Shown in pieces: positions 44,178-53,869 of a DNA stretch of 55,238 nt. The notes under the pieces are model-generated. The model was not told where the DNA came from. It did not search any database and saw only the letters and a list, made by a program, of their open reading frames with translations. The number at the start of each line of letters is the position of its first letter. Position 1 is the stretch's first letter. The stretch is from Dehalococcoidia bacterium (GTDB lineage: Bacteria; Chloroflexota; Dehalococcoidia; Lucifugimonadales; Lucifugimonadaceae): NCBI GenBank assembly GCA_028285005.1, contig JANQQP010000023.1, forward strand, positions 1-55,238. Direction: 5' to 3'. The position numbers and the translations under genes were made by a program.

Positions 44178-47100
44178 TCGAACCGCTTTTCGCTGGCTCT
44201 GCTTCGTCAATCAGTCGTGCGCCGGGCAGTATCACGGTTACCGTCGTGCCCAACCCTACTTCGCTCTCGATGGAAGCCGTGCCGCCGTGCATCTCAACAA
44301 TCTTGCGGGCTATTGCCAGTCCTAGCCCTGAACCCTGCACTCTGCTTGCGCCCGAGGCGGCGAGTCGTATTCCGGTGTCCCAAACGCGCTCTAACTGGTC
44401 TGCTGGAATCCCAGGGCCAGTGTCCGAAACGCTGATGTTCAGGAACTGCTCCTCTATACTCACGTCGATCGCCACAGATGCGCCTTCAGGTGAGTATTTC
44501 GAGGCATTAGACAGCAAGTTCGTAACCACTTGTGAGAGCCGCAGGTGATCGGCCTGTACGGTGTACTGAGCATCGGGAAGGATCAGCGAGAGGTCCTGCC
44601 CGGCCGATGTGAAGATCGGCTCCTGAGCATCGACGATCTCCTGCATCAGGTTGCTCACATCGACGGCCGAAAGTCCGAGCTCGTAGTCGAGTCCAGGCAG
44701 ATCGCCAATCATCGTGTCAAGCTTACTGGCCGTTTTCTGGATCACTGACAACGCCTGCGTTTGAGTCTGGCTCAGGCTGTCATCCGTCCCCACTGAAAGG
44801 ATGTCGGCGTAGGCGATGATGCTCTGCAGCTGGTTCCGCAACTCGTGTGAAGCCCGTTCAATCGTCTCCGACCGCTCCTTCAGCGTCGCCTCAAGGTCTC
44901 GTCTCTCGGAATTGGCTCGCTTCACTCTCACACGGTCCGACACGTCGTAGCCAACCAGCGTCACGCCCTTGACCGTCCCGTCCGTCTCGGTAATCGGCTG
45001 TGCCCAGATCTCTACCGAATGCGAACCGAGCGAAGTCAGCGCGGTCGCCATCATCCCGCGCATAGCCTGCCTGACGGCGTCCTCTAACTGCGGATACTTG
45101 CTGGTGAAATCGAATATCGAAGCGCCGTGCATGTCCTCTCGCTTGAGCCCGAGCGTTTCAAGCCCGTGGCCTTCGAGCGAGCGGCAAACGCCTTCAGCAT
45201 CTGTCGTGATCAAAGCGATCGGTGTGCTGTCCAGCACCAGGCTCAGCTGCTTGCGGATATCTATCACCTGGTGTCTGAGCTCACGTTCAGAGGCGTGCGC
45301 GTTCCAGCCCGCCAACGCACCCTTCAGGTTCACGGCCAGAGCTGATGCCAGGCTCATCTGCTCATCGTCAAACGAACGCCTCTCAGCACTCAACAGCAGA
45401 AGCACGGAGTTGCGACCGTCTCCGGCGCTCATCGGGATGGCCAGCAATACATCGCAATCTGCGAATGAAGCGTGCATATCGGCCGGAGTTCGTGGACCGT
45501 CAGCTACAGACGCCGAGAAAGGCTCCTCCATCGCAACTATGTCGTGTGAAGGCAGCAGCGCGAAGGGAATACGCTCTACGGCGAGCTCGCCTGGCATCGC
45601 GGCAGAGTCGTAGCGGACCTCAGCCGATTCTTCGAGCAGATCAAGATCGATGAATAGTGCCCGATCATGTGAGAACAGGCTGTCTATCTTGGAACCCAGC
45701 GCCCGGAAGGCTTGCGACGGTTCGGTGAACTCAACCGCCAGTGCGCCAATCTGCGTCACGAGGTCTTTTCGGTCCTGCGAGTTCTGAACCAGCTCGATGG
45801 CCATCGTTCGGCTGAGCGGACCAGAAACAAACTCGCACACCCGTTGGAGTCTCGCCAGATCGGTCGTACTGAACGACTCGTCTACTTGAGGCCACGCCGT
45901 GACAACGCCGAGCACGCGGCCGCCCGACATCACAGCTGCACGCATTGAGCCATCGGCCACAGCGCTGTGTCCCGGCTCTGGCAGCCCGAGGCCGGCTATA
46001 TCGAGGCTATTGAACACCTCGCCTTCCAGCGGGACCGGAACTTCGTCTGCAGGCGCAGCAGCCAACGAGTCGTAGCTGTATAGCTGCCTGTACGTCCGGG
46101 CTGAGCGGTCGATCGTCCCCCACGACACTTTCGAACTGGGAATGATCTCCAGCATCCATTCGGTCACGGAAGCAAACAGAGTTGCGTTGTCAGGCGACTC
46201 AGCAGCTGCTCTCGTCAAAGCCAGCAGCGTCTTAGGTGATATGAAACCGGGATCATCCTCAGCATCCTCAGGCTCGATCGTCACGCCCGGCCGCCCCGCA
46301 GATAGCCCAACACCCAGATGAACGGCCGGAGCGATGCTCTCCAGCAGCCGTATCACTTCCTTGGGGTTGCTGACCGGCGATGAGAACCCGGCGAGCATGA
46401 TCGCAACGACCTCGCCGGCCTCCCGCAGGGGTATTGCGACGACCGCCTGCAGACCCGACCTGCGCCAGTGGGCGATGGTCGCCGGCGGCACACTTAGCCG
46501 CTCCGAGCTTGCAGCGGAAGTGAACACAGCGGCGCCCGTCTTCAGCACCCTCTGCTCAATCGAACCGGCAAGCGGCCACTCGACGCCCGGTGCTAGCGCT
46601 CCATACTCCTCGTCACCCGCGCTGGAAGCGTCAGGCACGTAGCAACGGCCGGTCACCGTATCGGCCACGTGAATCGATATCGCTGAAACAGGCAAGCGGC
46701 GCGCTATCACCTTGCGTGCAGCGTCGAGGAAGCCACCATCATGGTCGCGAGAAGCCAGTGCGCCTATCTGGCGCACCGTCTCACTGGCTCGGGAGTACGA
46801 GGCGATGCGACGGTCCAGCTCGGTCGCTCGCAGCGTTCCGGCAAGCGTCAGAACGCCTGACTCCAGCAGCAGAGTCGCCGACTCGCTCCATTCCTTGCCG
46901 CCCTGTGCCGTGGCGATGACGATGAGGTGCGCGCCATCGTGCAGATCGGCTCTAGAAGCGATGTAAGCACCGTCGAACTCCTCGCCGTAGATAACAACCG
47001 GCTCGAAGAGAGCCAGCGTCTCTAGCGATTCGACGGCAATCGGCCCGGCGCCCTGCTGTGGCACAAGCGCAGGCGGCAGATCGATCGTTTCGGTCAGTGA

Positions 47101-47721
47101 CGATGTACCTGGCTTCGAAACTCGTGCTAGCGGCTCGTAGATTCCGGCAATGGCAGATGAGCGGGCAACTGTGACGGCGTCGGCCCCTGTTGCGGCGCTA
47201 ATCTCGGTTGCGAAACGCGCCGTGATCTCAGCAACATCGCCGATACTGCCGCTCTGCTCGGCAAGCTTTCGCAGGATCCCCGCGACGTCGACACGCTCGC
47301 TGATCCCGGCAATCGACTCAACATTGGCCGTGCTGCCTCCGCCAGACGTATCGAGCAGAGTGATCCAGCCGCCGGAGGTCTCCGGTGTGACAACGGTGTT
47401 CAGTGAAATACGAGAGCCGTCACCCCTGATGAACGTCACGGAACCGCCAGTTCCAGCTGCGAACATCTCGCCGCTGGTCAACCCATTCTCAGTCTCCAAC
47501 TCGTCCGCCGCAGCGACCTGGTCGAGTAACACGATCGCCGCCTCATCCCCGATCAGCGCAGCAAGCGGAGCGCCAAGAAGCTCCTCGGTCCCTTCGTAGC
47601 CCAGCGTCGACGCGGCGGAATCGGTTACCGACAGGACGCGGCCTTCTGCATCAAAGGAGATGGTGGCGTCGTCAGTGATTCCCTGTCGCTGTGGTTGCAA
47701 AGGCTCTTCTGGCATTGACAT
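44119..47721 (-). CDS. soluble multi-domain (PAS/GAF) sensor histidine kinase
   Basis: A 1200-residue kinase with no transmembrane helix, so probably cytoplasmic. An N-terminal PAS domain (about 15-125, RVLSVTDSAASTLGYEG) is followed by several GAF-like domains (about 155-800), another PAS (about 830-935, PIALITTDAEGVCRS), and the kinase core. The H-box is ERASHELRNQLQSI with His959; N-box NLLSNASKYSPEG, G1 DTGPGIPAD and G2 GSGLGLAIARK are present. A Lys/Arg-rich tail ends the protein. No response regulator is adjacent, so it is an orphan; its partner is unknown. The 3' end overlaps the site-2 protease by 59 bases. Confidence 0.92.
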   Translation of the reverse strand: MSMPEEPLQPQRQGITDDATISFDAEGRVLSVTDSAASTLGYEGTEELLGAPLAALIGDEAAIVLLDQVAAADELETENGLTSGEMFAAGTGGSVTFIRGDGSRISLNTVVTPETSGGWITLLDTSGGGSTANVESIAGISERVDVAGILRKLAEQSGSIGDVAEITARFATEISAATGADAVTVARSSAIAGIYEPLARVSKPGTSSLTETIDLPPALVPQQGAGPIAVESLETLALFEPVVIYGEEFDGAYIASRADLHDGAHLIVIATAQGGKEWSESATLLLESGVLTLAGTLRATELDRRIASYSRASETVRQIGALASRDHDGGFLDAARKVIARRLPVSAISIHVADTVTGRCYVPDASSAGDEEYGALAPGVEWPLAGSIEQRVLKTGAAVFTSAASSERLSVPPATIAHWRRSGLQAVVAIPLREAGEVVAIMLAGFSSPVSNPKEVIRLLESIAPAVHLGVGLSAGRPGVTIEPEDAEDDPGFISPKTLLALTRAAAESPDNATLFASVTEWMLEIIPSSKVSWGTIDRSARTYRQLYSYDSLAAAPADEVPVPLEGEVFNSLDIAGLGLPEPGHSAVADGSMRAAVMSGGRVLGVVTAWPQVDESFSTTDLARLQRVCEFVSGPLSRTMAIELVQNSQDRKDLVTQIGALAVEFTEPSQAFRALGSKIDSLFSHDRALFIDLDLLEESAEVRYDSAAMPGELAVERIPFALLPSHDIVAMEEPFSASVADGPRTPADMHASFADCDVLLAIPMSAGDGRNSVLLLLSAERRSFDDEQMSLASALAVNLKGALAGWNAHASERELRHQVIDIRKQLSLVLDSTPIALITTDAEGVCRSLEGHGLETLGLKREDMHGASIFDFTSKYPQLEDAVRQAMRGMMATALTSLGSHSVEIWAQPITETDGTVKGVTLVGYDVSDRVRVKRANSERRDLEATLKERSETIERASHELRNQLQSIIAYADILSVGTDDSLSQTQTQALSVIQKTASKLDTMIGDLPGLDYELGLSAVDVSNLMQEIVDAQEPIFTSAGQDLSLILPDAQYTVQADHLRLSQVVTNLLSNASKYSPEGASVAIDVSIEEQFLNISVSDTGPGIPADQLERVWDTGIRLAASGASRVQGSGLGLAIARKIVEMHGGTASIESEVGLGTTVTVILPGARLIDEAEPAKSGSTKGGKAAGRQKRRRQRSGT

Positions 47722-47887
47722 CTACGGGTTGCTGACCGGCGGAGAGGCTCGAAGACGGACGTTTCGGGGTACCGCCGGGGTCACAGGGAATTATCGAGTT
47801 CACCCACCGCTTCGTGTCAGTTCAGATTCGGTACGGGTTGACACGCATTCGTGTTGCAGGGCTCTCTGCGCGGCCTGCACCGAGCGG

Positions 47888-48271
47888 CTATGCGAACTCA
47901 GGCAGATCAACAACCGCTCTACGATGACGCCCGATGCCCACCAGTCGACCGTCCTCACGTGCCTCAACCTCGAACGTCAGCTTATCGCCGTCTTTTTCGA
48001 CCAGCCGGGCAACCGTGACGATGCTCGCGCCCGGCTTCGCTGGCGAAACGTGCTTCACATCAACATGAAAGCCTACGGTCGTATTGCGGCCTCGTAGTGC
48101 CTTGCTGGCCAGCTCAGTGCAGGTGACCTCCATCTCCCAGATCATTGAGGGACTCGAAAGCACCTCGTAAAGCGGATCGCCGTCAGGTCCAGCCGGGTTG
48201 TACAGGTGCCGCTCCTCCACCGTCCATTTCCTGAACAGCTCAAGCCCCAGTGGCTTTTCGTCCGAGGTCAT
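47888..48271 (-). CDS. hotdog-fold thioesterase (FlK-like)
   Basis: A 127-residue hotdog protein. The core NTTVGFHVDVKHVSPAKPG followed by VTVARLVEKDGDKLTFEVEA and GIGRHRRAVVD follows the pattern of fluoroacetyl-CoA thioesterase-like (FlK) proteins. The precise substrate is unknown; an acyl-CoA or acyl-ACP thioester is likely. It lies 4 nt downstream of the enoyl-ACP reductase gene, which supports a fatty-acid-related role. Between it and the sensor kinase (47722-47887) no gene is visible. Confidence 0.8.
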   Translation of the reverse strand: MTSDEKPLGLELFRKWTVEERHLYNPAGPDGDPLYEVLSSPSMIWEMEVTCTELASKALRGRNTTVGFHVDVKHVSPAKPGASIVTVARLVEKDGDKLTFEVEAREDGRLVGIGRHRRAVVDLPEFA

Positions 48272-48275
48272 CCGG

Positions 48276-49055
48276 CTACAGCGCCATGATGCCGTACCCG
48301 GCGTCCACGGGTATTACCGCTCCGGTCGTCCCGCTCGAAAGATCGCTCAGCAGGAATAGCGCCATGTTCCCAACCTCATCGTGAGTAATCGGCCGTTGCA
48401 GAGGCGACCGGTCCTGGTGCGCACGCCGCATCTCGTTGAAGCCGGGTATCGAGCGAGCCGCCAGTGTTGGCAGCGGCCCAGCAGAAATCGCGTTCACCCG
48501 GACGCCTGATGGCCCGAACTCCGCCGCGAGCTGCCTGACCTCGTTCTCCAGCGCGGCCTTCGCCGTGCCCATGATGTTGTAGCCGGGATAGACCTTGACC
48601 GAAGCGTCGAATGTCATCGTGATGATTGAGCCGCCGGACTCGCCCATCAGCGGTGCGCCGTAGCGGGCGACCGGCACAAGTGTGTAGGCGCTGGCCTCGA
48701 GCGCCGTGCGGAAACCCTGCAGTGAGACGGCCGAGAAGTCGCCGCCTAGATCGTCCCGCTCGGCATAAGCGACCGAGTGCACGATGAAGTCGATCGAGCC
48801 CCATTTGGACGCTATCTCCTCGTAGACGCTCTTGACCCGATCTTCGTCTGTGGCATCACACTCGAGTATGGTCGGCTCACCCAGTGTAGATACCAGCTTT
48901 TCGACCGGTCCCTGCAACCGCTCGTTCTGATAAGCGAACGCCAGCTCTGCCCCGGCCTCGGCCAGTCGCTGCGAGATAACCCACGCGATAGATCGCTGGT
49001 TTGCGACGCCGAAGACGACGCCCTTCTTTCCGGTCAGGTCAATTGATACAGGCAT
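48276..49055 (-). CDS. fabI: enoyl-[acyl-carrier-protein] reductase (NADH)
   Basis: A 259-residue short-chain reductase of the FabI/InhA type, which reduces trans-2-enoyl-ACP in the last step of fatty-acid elongation. The atypical nucleotide motif GVANQRSIAW replaces the classic GxxxGxG. The catalytic pair is Tyr159 and Lys166 in YNIMGTAKAALE. The residue matching E. coli Tyr146 is Phe149, as in mycobacterial InhA. It precedes a hotdog thioesterase by 4 nt and follows the enolase genes on the same strand with a 115-base gap. Confidence 0.94.
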   Translation of the reverse strand: MPVSIDLTGKKGVVFGVANQRSIAWVISQRLAEAGAELAFAYQNERLQGPVEKLVSTLGEPTILECDATDEDRVKSVYEEIASKWGSIDFIVHSVAYAERDDLGGDFSAVSLQGFRTALEASAYTLVPVARYGAPLMGESGGSIITMTFDASVKVYPGYNIMGTAKAALENEVRQLAAEFGPSGVRVNAISAGPLPTLAARSIPGFNEMRRAHQDRSPLQRPITHDEVGNMALFLLSDLSSGTTGAVIPVDAGYGIMAL

Positions 49056-49170
49056 GCTTTTCTCTCGTGAGATTTCAACAGTTGGTTGAGTTCAGGCGCA
49101 ACGCATCATCACGGAAGACGAGTTTGTTCGTCAATTAGCCGCAAAATTTCGCACGAACCCGATGCCCGCA

Positions 49171-50325
49171 TCACCAGTTCGTGTGGGAGCCGTCTCTGCG
49201 GTGCAGGTGCGGAGCTTCCCACGGGCGGAATGGCTCCGTTAGCTGGTCCTCATTCACTTCGATGCCTAGTCCGGGCGCCGTGGGAACCTCGAAGCGTGCG
49301 CGCTCGAACTTCAGTTGCGACTGGAAGATTCGGTCATCCTCGTGCCGGTCTTCTGCCCACGGACTGCGCCAGGTCTCCAGCCATGCGAAGTTCGGTATCG
49401 CAGCCGCAAAGTGGACAGTAGCGATCGTGCAGATCGGGCCCAGCGGGTTGTGCGGCATCAGGTCGATGTAGTGCGACTCGGCCCATCCGGCAACCTTCAT
49501 CGCCTCAGTGAACCCGCCGACGTTGCAGAGGTCCAGCCGGGCATAGTTCGTGATGCCGCGTTCGATGTACGGCAGGAACTGCCACTTCGACGCGAACTCC
49601 TCGCCAATCGCAAACGGCACTGGCGTCATCGTGCGCAGCGTCTCGTACGCCTCGGGCGTCTCATCCCGAATTGGCTCCTCAATGAAATCGAGTGTGTGTG
49701 GCGGGATCATCTGGAGCAATGACGCCGCCTCGGCCACTGACAGGCGGTGGTGATAGTCGGTGCCGAGCACCGGCGCGTTTCCGAGCGCCTCCCTGGTCTT
49801 GATCCACCACTCTGCGGTTGACGCGAAGGTCTCCCGTGGTTCGTATAGAAGATCGTCCTCAATACCCATGCGGTCGTTGCTCAGCCGCATGCAGTTCCAG
49901 CCTGCCTCGACTATTGCCTGCGCTTGCTCGACCATCTCCGGTCCCGGTCTCGCCCGGGTCGTGGCGAAGGTCGGCACAAAGTCGCGGTGGCGGCCGCCGA
50001 GCAGCTCGTATACGGGGACGCCGAGCGCCTTGCCTGCGATGTCATAGAGCGCGATATCGATCGCCGAGATCGCAGCTGTGAGTGTGCGGCCACCTTCGAA
50101 GTACTGGCTTCGGTACATCTCCTGCCACAGCGCGCCGCGCTTCATCGGGTCTCGGCCGATCAGCCATTCCCGATAGTGGTTTACCACTCCCGAAACGGCC
50201 AGCTCCCGGCCGGAGAATCCGGACTCTCCCCAACCGTAAATGCCTTCGTCGGTCTCAACCTTCACGAGCATCTGGTTACGGTGCCCAACCCAAACTGGAA
50301 ACGGCTTAACGTCTGTGATCTTCAT
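49171..50325 (-). CDS. enolase-superfamily sugar-acid dehydratase, galactonate-dehydratase-like (copy 1)
   Basis: A 384-residue mandelate-racemase/muconate-lactonising family enzyme. The metal ligands D190, E216 and E242 and catalytic H192 and H292 (PHNPLGPI) keep the spacing of E. coli D-galactonate dehydratase (D183, H185, E209, E235, H285), all shifted by seven. It probably dehydrates an aldonic acid to a 2-keto-3-deoxy acid; the exact sugar acid is not assignable. It is adjacent to a close paralogue at 50518-51669, 192 bases apart, and to an HpcH/HpaI aldolase farther upstream. Multiplied enolase-family genes are a known mark of SAR202 Chloroflexota. Confidence 0.92.
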   Translation of the reverse strand: MKITDVKPFPVWVGHRNQMLVKVETDEGIYGWGESGFSGRELAVSGVVNHYREWLIGRDPMKRGALWQEMYRSQYFEGGRTLTAAISAIDIALYDIAGKALGVPVYELLGGRHRDFVPTFATTRARPGPEMVEQAQAIVEAGWNCMRLSNDRMGIEDDLLYEPRETFASTAEWWIKTREALGNAPVLGTDYHHRLSVAEAASLLQMIPPHTLDFIEEPIRDETPEAYETLRTMTPVPFAIGEEFASKWQFLPYIERGITNYARLDLCNVGGFTEAMKVAGWAESHYIDLMPHNPLGPICTIATVHFAAAIPNFAWLETWRSPWAEDRHEDDRIFQSQLKFERARFEVPTAPGLGIEVNEDQLTEPFRPWEAPHLHRRDGSHTNW

Positions 50326-50517
50326 GTTTTTCCTTCGCCGATGGGATTTGTCGATTATTGGATTGAAAGCCTGTTGCCGAAGCCTTGCGCTGGAGCGCCT
50401 CGCTCACGACGCCCGGCACCCTATCAAATCTGGCCCGTATGCCGTCCACCACTCTGGACAGCACTCAGCTTCCGACTTACGCAACCACCGCCGACATACC
50501 CCGAAACGAGGCTCGCC

Positions 50518-51669
50518 TCACCAGTTGGTGTGGGAGCCGTCCCTGCGCTTCAGGTGAGGCATCTCTGCGTGGCGGAACGGTTCTGTCAGGCTTGCCTCGT
50601 CGACCTCAACACCGAGTCCTGGCTGGTCCAGCAAAGTCACGCGGCCGCCGGTCACCTCAGGCTGCACCGGGAACACCTCCTTGTCGTAGAAACCGGTGTT
50701 CTCGCCCGGCGACTCTCGGATCTCCAGCCATGAGAAGTTCGCAGCCGCAGAAGCCAGGTGCGCCGTGGCCGCAACGCAGATCGGCCCCAGCGGGTTGTGC
50801 GGCATCAGGTCGATGTAGTGCGCCTCGGCCCAGCCGGTCACCTTCATCGCTTCGGTGATGCCACCAACGTTGCAGATATCCAGTCGGGCGTAGTTCGTCA
50901 GCCCGCGCTCGATGTATGGCAAGAACTGCCATTTCGAAGCGAACTCCTCGCCAATCGCGAACGGCACAGGTGTCAGCTTGCGCAGCTCCTCGTAGGCCTC
51001 GGGCGTCTCATCGCGAATCGGTTCCTCCACGAAATCAAGTGTGTGCGGAGGCATCATCTGTAAGAACGAAGCGGCCTCGGCCACCGAGTACCTGTGATGA
51101 ACGTCGGTGCCGATCACCGGCGCGATACCGACCGCCTCTCGAAGCTTGGTCAGGCCTTCAGCGGCCCGCGCCAGGTGTTCCCGAGGCTCGAACAGTTCCT
51201 CCTTCTCGCCCGGGTAGCTGTGGTGCATGCGGATGCAGTTGAAGCCATCTGCGAGGATGCGCTTCGCCACATCGATCATCTCTTCCGGTGAGTCGCCGTT
51301 CCCGGTAGCGAATGTCGGGACATAATCGCGGTGCTTGCCACCCAGCAGGTCGTACACCGGCACGCCGAGCTTTTTACCGACGATGTCATACAGCGCTATG
51401 TCGATAGCGGAGATGGCTCCAGTGAGCGCTCTCCCACCCTCGAAGTACTGGCTGCGGTACATCTCCTGCCAGAGCGCACCTCGCCGCATTGGGTCCCGGC
51501 CAATCAGCCATTCCTTGTAGTGGTCGACAACTCCCACAACCGCGAGCTCCCGACTCGAAAGCCCGGACTCGCCCCAGCCGTATATGCCCTCGTCAGTCTC
51601 GACCTTAACGAGCATCTGGTTGCGTGTGCCAACCCAGACAGGAAAGCTCTTGATATCAGTGATCTTCAT
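50518..51669 (-). CDS. enolase-superfamily sugar-acid dehydratase, galactonate-dehydratase-like (copy 2)
   Basis: A 383-residue paralogue of the gene at 49171-50325, nearly colinear with it. The first ~120 residues are highly similar, and residues about 123-175 differ most (NGDSPEEMIDVAKRILADG). The catalytic residues D189, H191, E215, E241 and H291 are intact, so it is expected to be active. The divergent segment lies in the barrel region that can influence substrate choice, so the two copies may act on different sugar acids. The 192-base gap to copy 1 contains no gene. A MITE-like copy (51693-51772) lies just upstream of its start. Confidence 0.92.
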   Translation of the reverse strand: MKITDIKSFPVWVGTRNQMLVKVETDEGIYGWGESGLSSRELAVVGVVDHYKEWLIGRDPMRRGALWQEMYRSQYFEGGRALTGAISAIDIALYDIVGKKLGVPVYDLLGGKHRDYVPTFATGNGDSPEEMIDVAKRILADGFNCIRMHHSYPGEKEELFEPREHLARAAEGLTKLREAVGIAPVIGTDVHHRYSVAEAASFLQMMPPHTLDFVEEPIRDETPEAYEELRKLTPVPFAIGEEFASKWQFLPYIERGLTNYARLDICNVGGITEAMKVTGWAEAHYIDLMPHNPLGPICVAATAHLASAAANFSWLEIRESPGENTGFYDKEVFPVQPEVTGGRVTLLDQPGLGVEVDEASLTEPFRHAEMPHLKRRDGSHTNW

Positions 51670-51692
51670 GTTCTCTCGCTTCGCCGACTGCC

Positions 51693-51772
51693 TGTCATTC
51701 TGAACTTGATTCAGAATCTCTCGTTCGACCGTCCATCAACGGTCAGATCCCTCCACTGCGGTCGGGATGCCA
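51693..51772 (+). mobile_element. 80-bp MITE-like palindromic module (copy 4)
   Basis: Same 80-bp unit as at 3946-4025, but the right end is ATGCCA rather than ATGACA. It lies between the acyl-CoA dehydrogenase stop (51845) and the second enolase start (51669), i.e. between two genes on the same strand rather than at a convergent junction. The rest of 51670-51844 shows no gene. Confidence 0.6.
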
Positions 51773-51844
51773 ACTCTTCTCCCCAGCCAGCGCCAAGATA
51801 CTCTGAAACCAGTTGCTGCGACACACGATCACCTCGCCTGCCCG

Positions 51845-53002
51845 CTATACCTCGTACCGCTTCAGCAGGTTCTTCGCGATAACCAGGCGCTGAATCTCGT
51901 TCGTGCCCTCGCCGATGATCATCAGCGGCGCATCACGGTAGTAGCGCTCTAGTGGCAGGTCCTTTGTGAAGCCGTAGCCGCCGTGAATGCGCATCGCGTC
52001 CATCGTCACCTCGCCGCACATCTCGCTCGCAAACAGCTTCGCCATCCCCGCCTCAAGGTCGATGCGCTCACCTGCATCCTTCTTGCGGGCCGCGTCGTGC
52101 GTCATCAGCCTTGCTGCGTGGATCTTCGTCGCCATGTCAGCCAGCAGGTTCTGAATCGTCTGGTGCTGCGAAATCGGCTTACCGAAGGTCTCACGCTGCT
52201 GCGCATACCTGATCGCCGCGTCGAACGCGGCCTGCGCCACACCAACGGCCCTCGACGCCACGTTGATGCGCCCTGCCTCCAGCGCATCCATCACCTGCCC
52301 AAAACCTTTGCCTTCCTCGTCACCGATCACGTTGTCTGCCGACACGCGGTAGTCATCGAACACGAGCTCGGTCGTGTCTAGGCCGCGGTAGCCGAGCTTG
52401 TCGAGGTGCTTACCTGCGGTGAAGCCTGGTCCTTTTTCAGCGATGAATCCGGTGATGCCGCGGTGCGCCGGCTCGGCATTCATGTCGGTCTTGGCGAGCA
52501 GGAAGAAGACGTCTGCACTGTCGCCGTTGGTGATGAACAGCTTGTTGCCGTTGACGACGTACTCCTCACCGTCCTTAACGGCCCTGGTCTGCATCGCCGC
52601 TACATCGCTGCCACCGCCTGGCTCTGTCAGCGCCAGCCCGCCTCGCCTCTTGCCCGATGCCAGGTCCGGGAGCCATCGACTCTTCTGCGCCTCGGTTCCG
52701 TACTTCGTCAGCGCGTAGGTCAGTATTGAGTGCGTGCCGATCGGTCCGGTTATCGATAGCCAGCCTTTCGCCAACTCCTCGAACACGAGAGCGTACGCCG
52801 TATGGTCCAGTCCCAGCCCGCCGTACTGTTCCGGCACGGTGATACCAAACAGACCCATCTCCGCCATCTGGTCGACAAGCTCCGACGGATAGGTGTCTTC
52901 GCGGTCGTGCTTGGCGGCCTGCGGCATAACCTCGCGCTCAACGAATTCGCGAACCGTCGAAACGATCTGCCTGCGCAGCTCTGCGGTCTGTTCCTGGCTC
53001 AT
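51845..53002 (-). CDS. acyl-CoA dehydrogenase
   Basis: A 385-residue FAD-dependent acyl-CoA dehydrogenase. The family signatures LTEPGGGSDVAAMQTRAVKD, RRAFG-like FGKPISQHQTIQNLLADM, GGYGFTKDLPLERYYRDA and the catalytic Glu in IGEGTNEIQRLVI are all present, and the length is typical. It oxidises an acyl-CoA to the enoyl-CoA; chain length or branching cannot be told. It is in a minus-strand run: HpcH/HpaI aldolase, GNAT (25 nt upstream), then this gene. Confidence 0.95.
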   Translation of the reverse strand: MSQEQTAELRRQIVSTVREFVEREVMPQAAKHDREDTYPSELVDQMAEMGLFGITVPEQYGGLGLDHTAYALVFEELAKGWLSITGPIGTHSILTYALTKYGTEAQKSRWLPDLASGKRRGGLALTEPGGGSDVAAMQTRAVKDGEEYVVNGNKLFITNGDSADVFFLLAKTDMNAEPAHRGITGFIAEKGPGFTAGKHLDKLGYRGLDTTELVFDDYRVSADNVIGDEEGKGFGQVMDALEAGRINVASRAVGVAQAAFDAAIRYAQQRETFGKPISQHQTIQNLLADMATKIHAARLMTHDAARKKDAGERIDLEAGMAKLFASEMCGEVTMDAMRIHGGYGFTKDLPLERYYRDAPLMIIGEGTNEIQRLVIAKNLLKRYEV

Positions 53003-53027
53003 AAGCAGTTGCTTTTGGCTGTCGGTT

Positions 53028-53843
53028 TCATCTGCGCCGATACCTCGTCTCGCGGAAATCTGCGACTACCTCGAAACCTATCTTTTGGTAAGCGGCGACC
53101 GCCGCAAAATTGTCTTTCTTGACGTTCATACCGATCAGATCGGCGCTCTTCGACAGTTCGTGACACAAACGCGACGTGACCGCCTGCGCCAGCCCTCTGC
53201 CCCAGAACTCCGGTGCGGTCGCGACATTCCCAATTCCTGCCACGCGCATCTGCGCAGAGTGGACGTGGACTCCGGCGGCGCTGACCAACCTTCCCTCGAC
53301 TCGCACACCGAAGAACGGACCCTGTTGCAGATCGGATGGGATGAAGAATGACTCGGTTCCCGCAGCGTTGAACGAAGCTGAATAGAGGTCTCTCAGCTCA
53401 ACCTCATCGTCGGCCGTGAGCCGTACGAACTCACCAACTGTGGGATCGATGCTCTCTGGAATCTGCATCATTTGCATCTTCACGTGATCAGTACGTGCCG
53501 AGTCGTCGGCCAGTTCAAGGCACTCCTGCACTGCGCGTGCCACGGACGGCGTGTAGTGAATCTGACCGGACTCCGGCAGATCGGGCAAGACCTCTCTGAA
53601 CAGCGACTCCAGAGCACCGTCGTCCAACTCACCAAGCGCCAGCACAACCGGATCACCGTGTCCGTGCCAGTACATGAGCACCGCGGCCACGTTTCCGTCT
53701 CTACAGGCAGCAAACCATGTCGTCTCCGGCCAGTAGTGATCGTCCAGGTCACCGATGCTGTACAGGTTCAGTCCCGGCGATCTCCTCAGAAATCCCTCAA
53801 GTTGCTTCCGGTCACTCGTACGGCCGAACTCAAGCCCGCTCAT
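53028..53843 (-). CDS. GNAT family N-acetyltransferase
   Basis: A 271-residue protein with a GNAT fold in the C-terminal half: VRVEGRLVSAAGVHVHSA, the acetyl-CoA-binding VATAPEFWGRGLAQAVTSRL, and NFAAVAAYQKIGFEVVAD. The N-terminal ~140 residues form a second, divergent domain. The acceptor is unknown. It sits between the aldolase (26 nt) and the acyl-CoA dehydrogenase (25 nt) on the same strand. Confidence 0.88.
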   Translation of the reverse strand: MSGLEFGRTSDRKQLEGFLRRSPGLNLYSIGDLDDHYWPETTWFAACRDGNVAAVLMYWHGHGDPVVLALGELDDGALESLFREVLPDLPESGQIHYTPSVARAVQECLELADDSARTDHVKMQMMQIPESIDPTVGEFVRLTADDEVELRDLYSASFNAAGTESFFIPSDLQQGPFFGVRVEGRLVSAAGVHVHSAQMRVAGIGNVATAPEFWGRGLAQAVTSRLCHELSKSADLIGMNVKKDNFAAVAAYQKIGFEVVADFRETRYRRR

Positions 53844-53869
53844 GCCCTCGCTCCACGAAAGCGGGTCTG

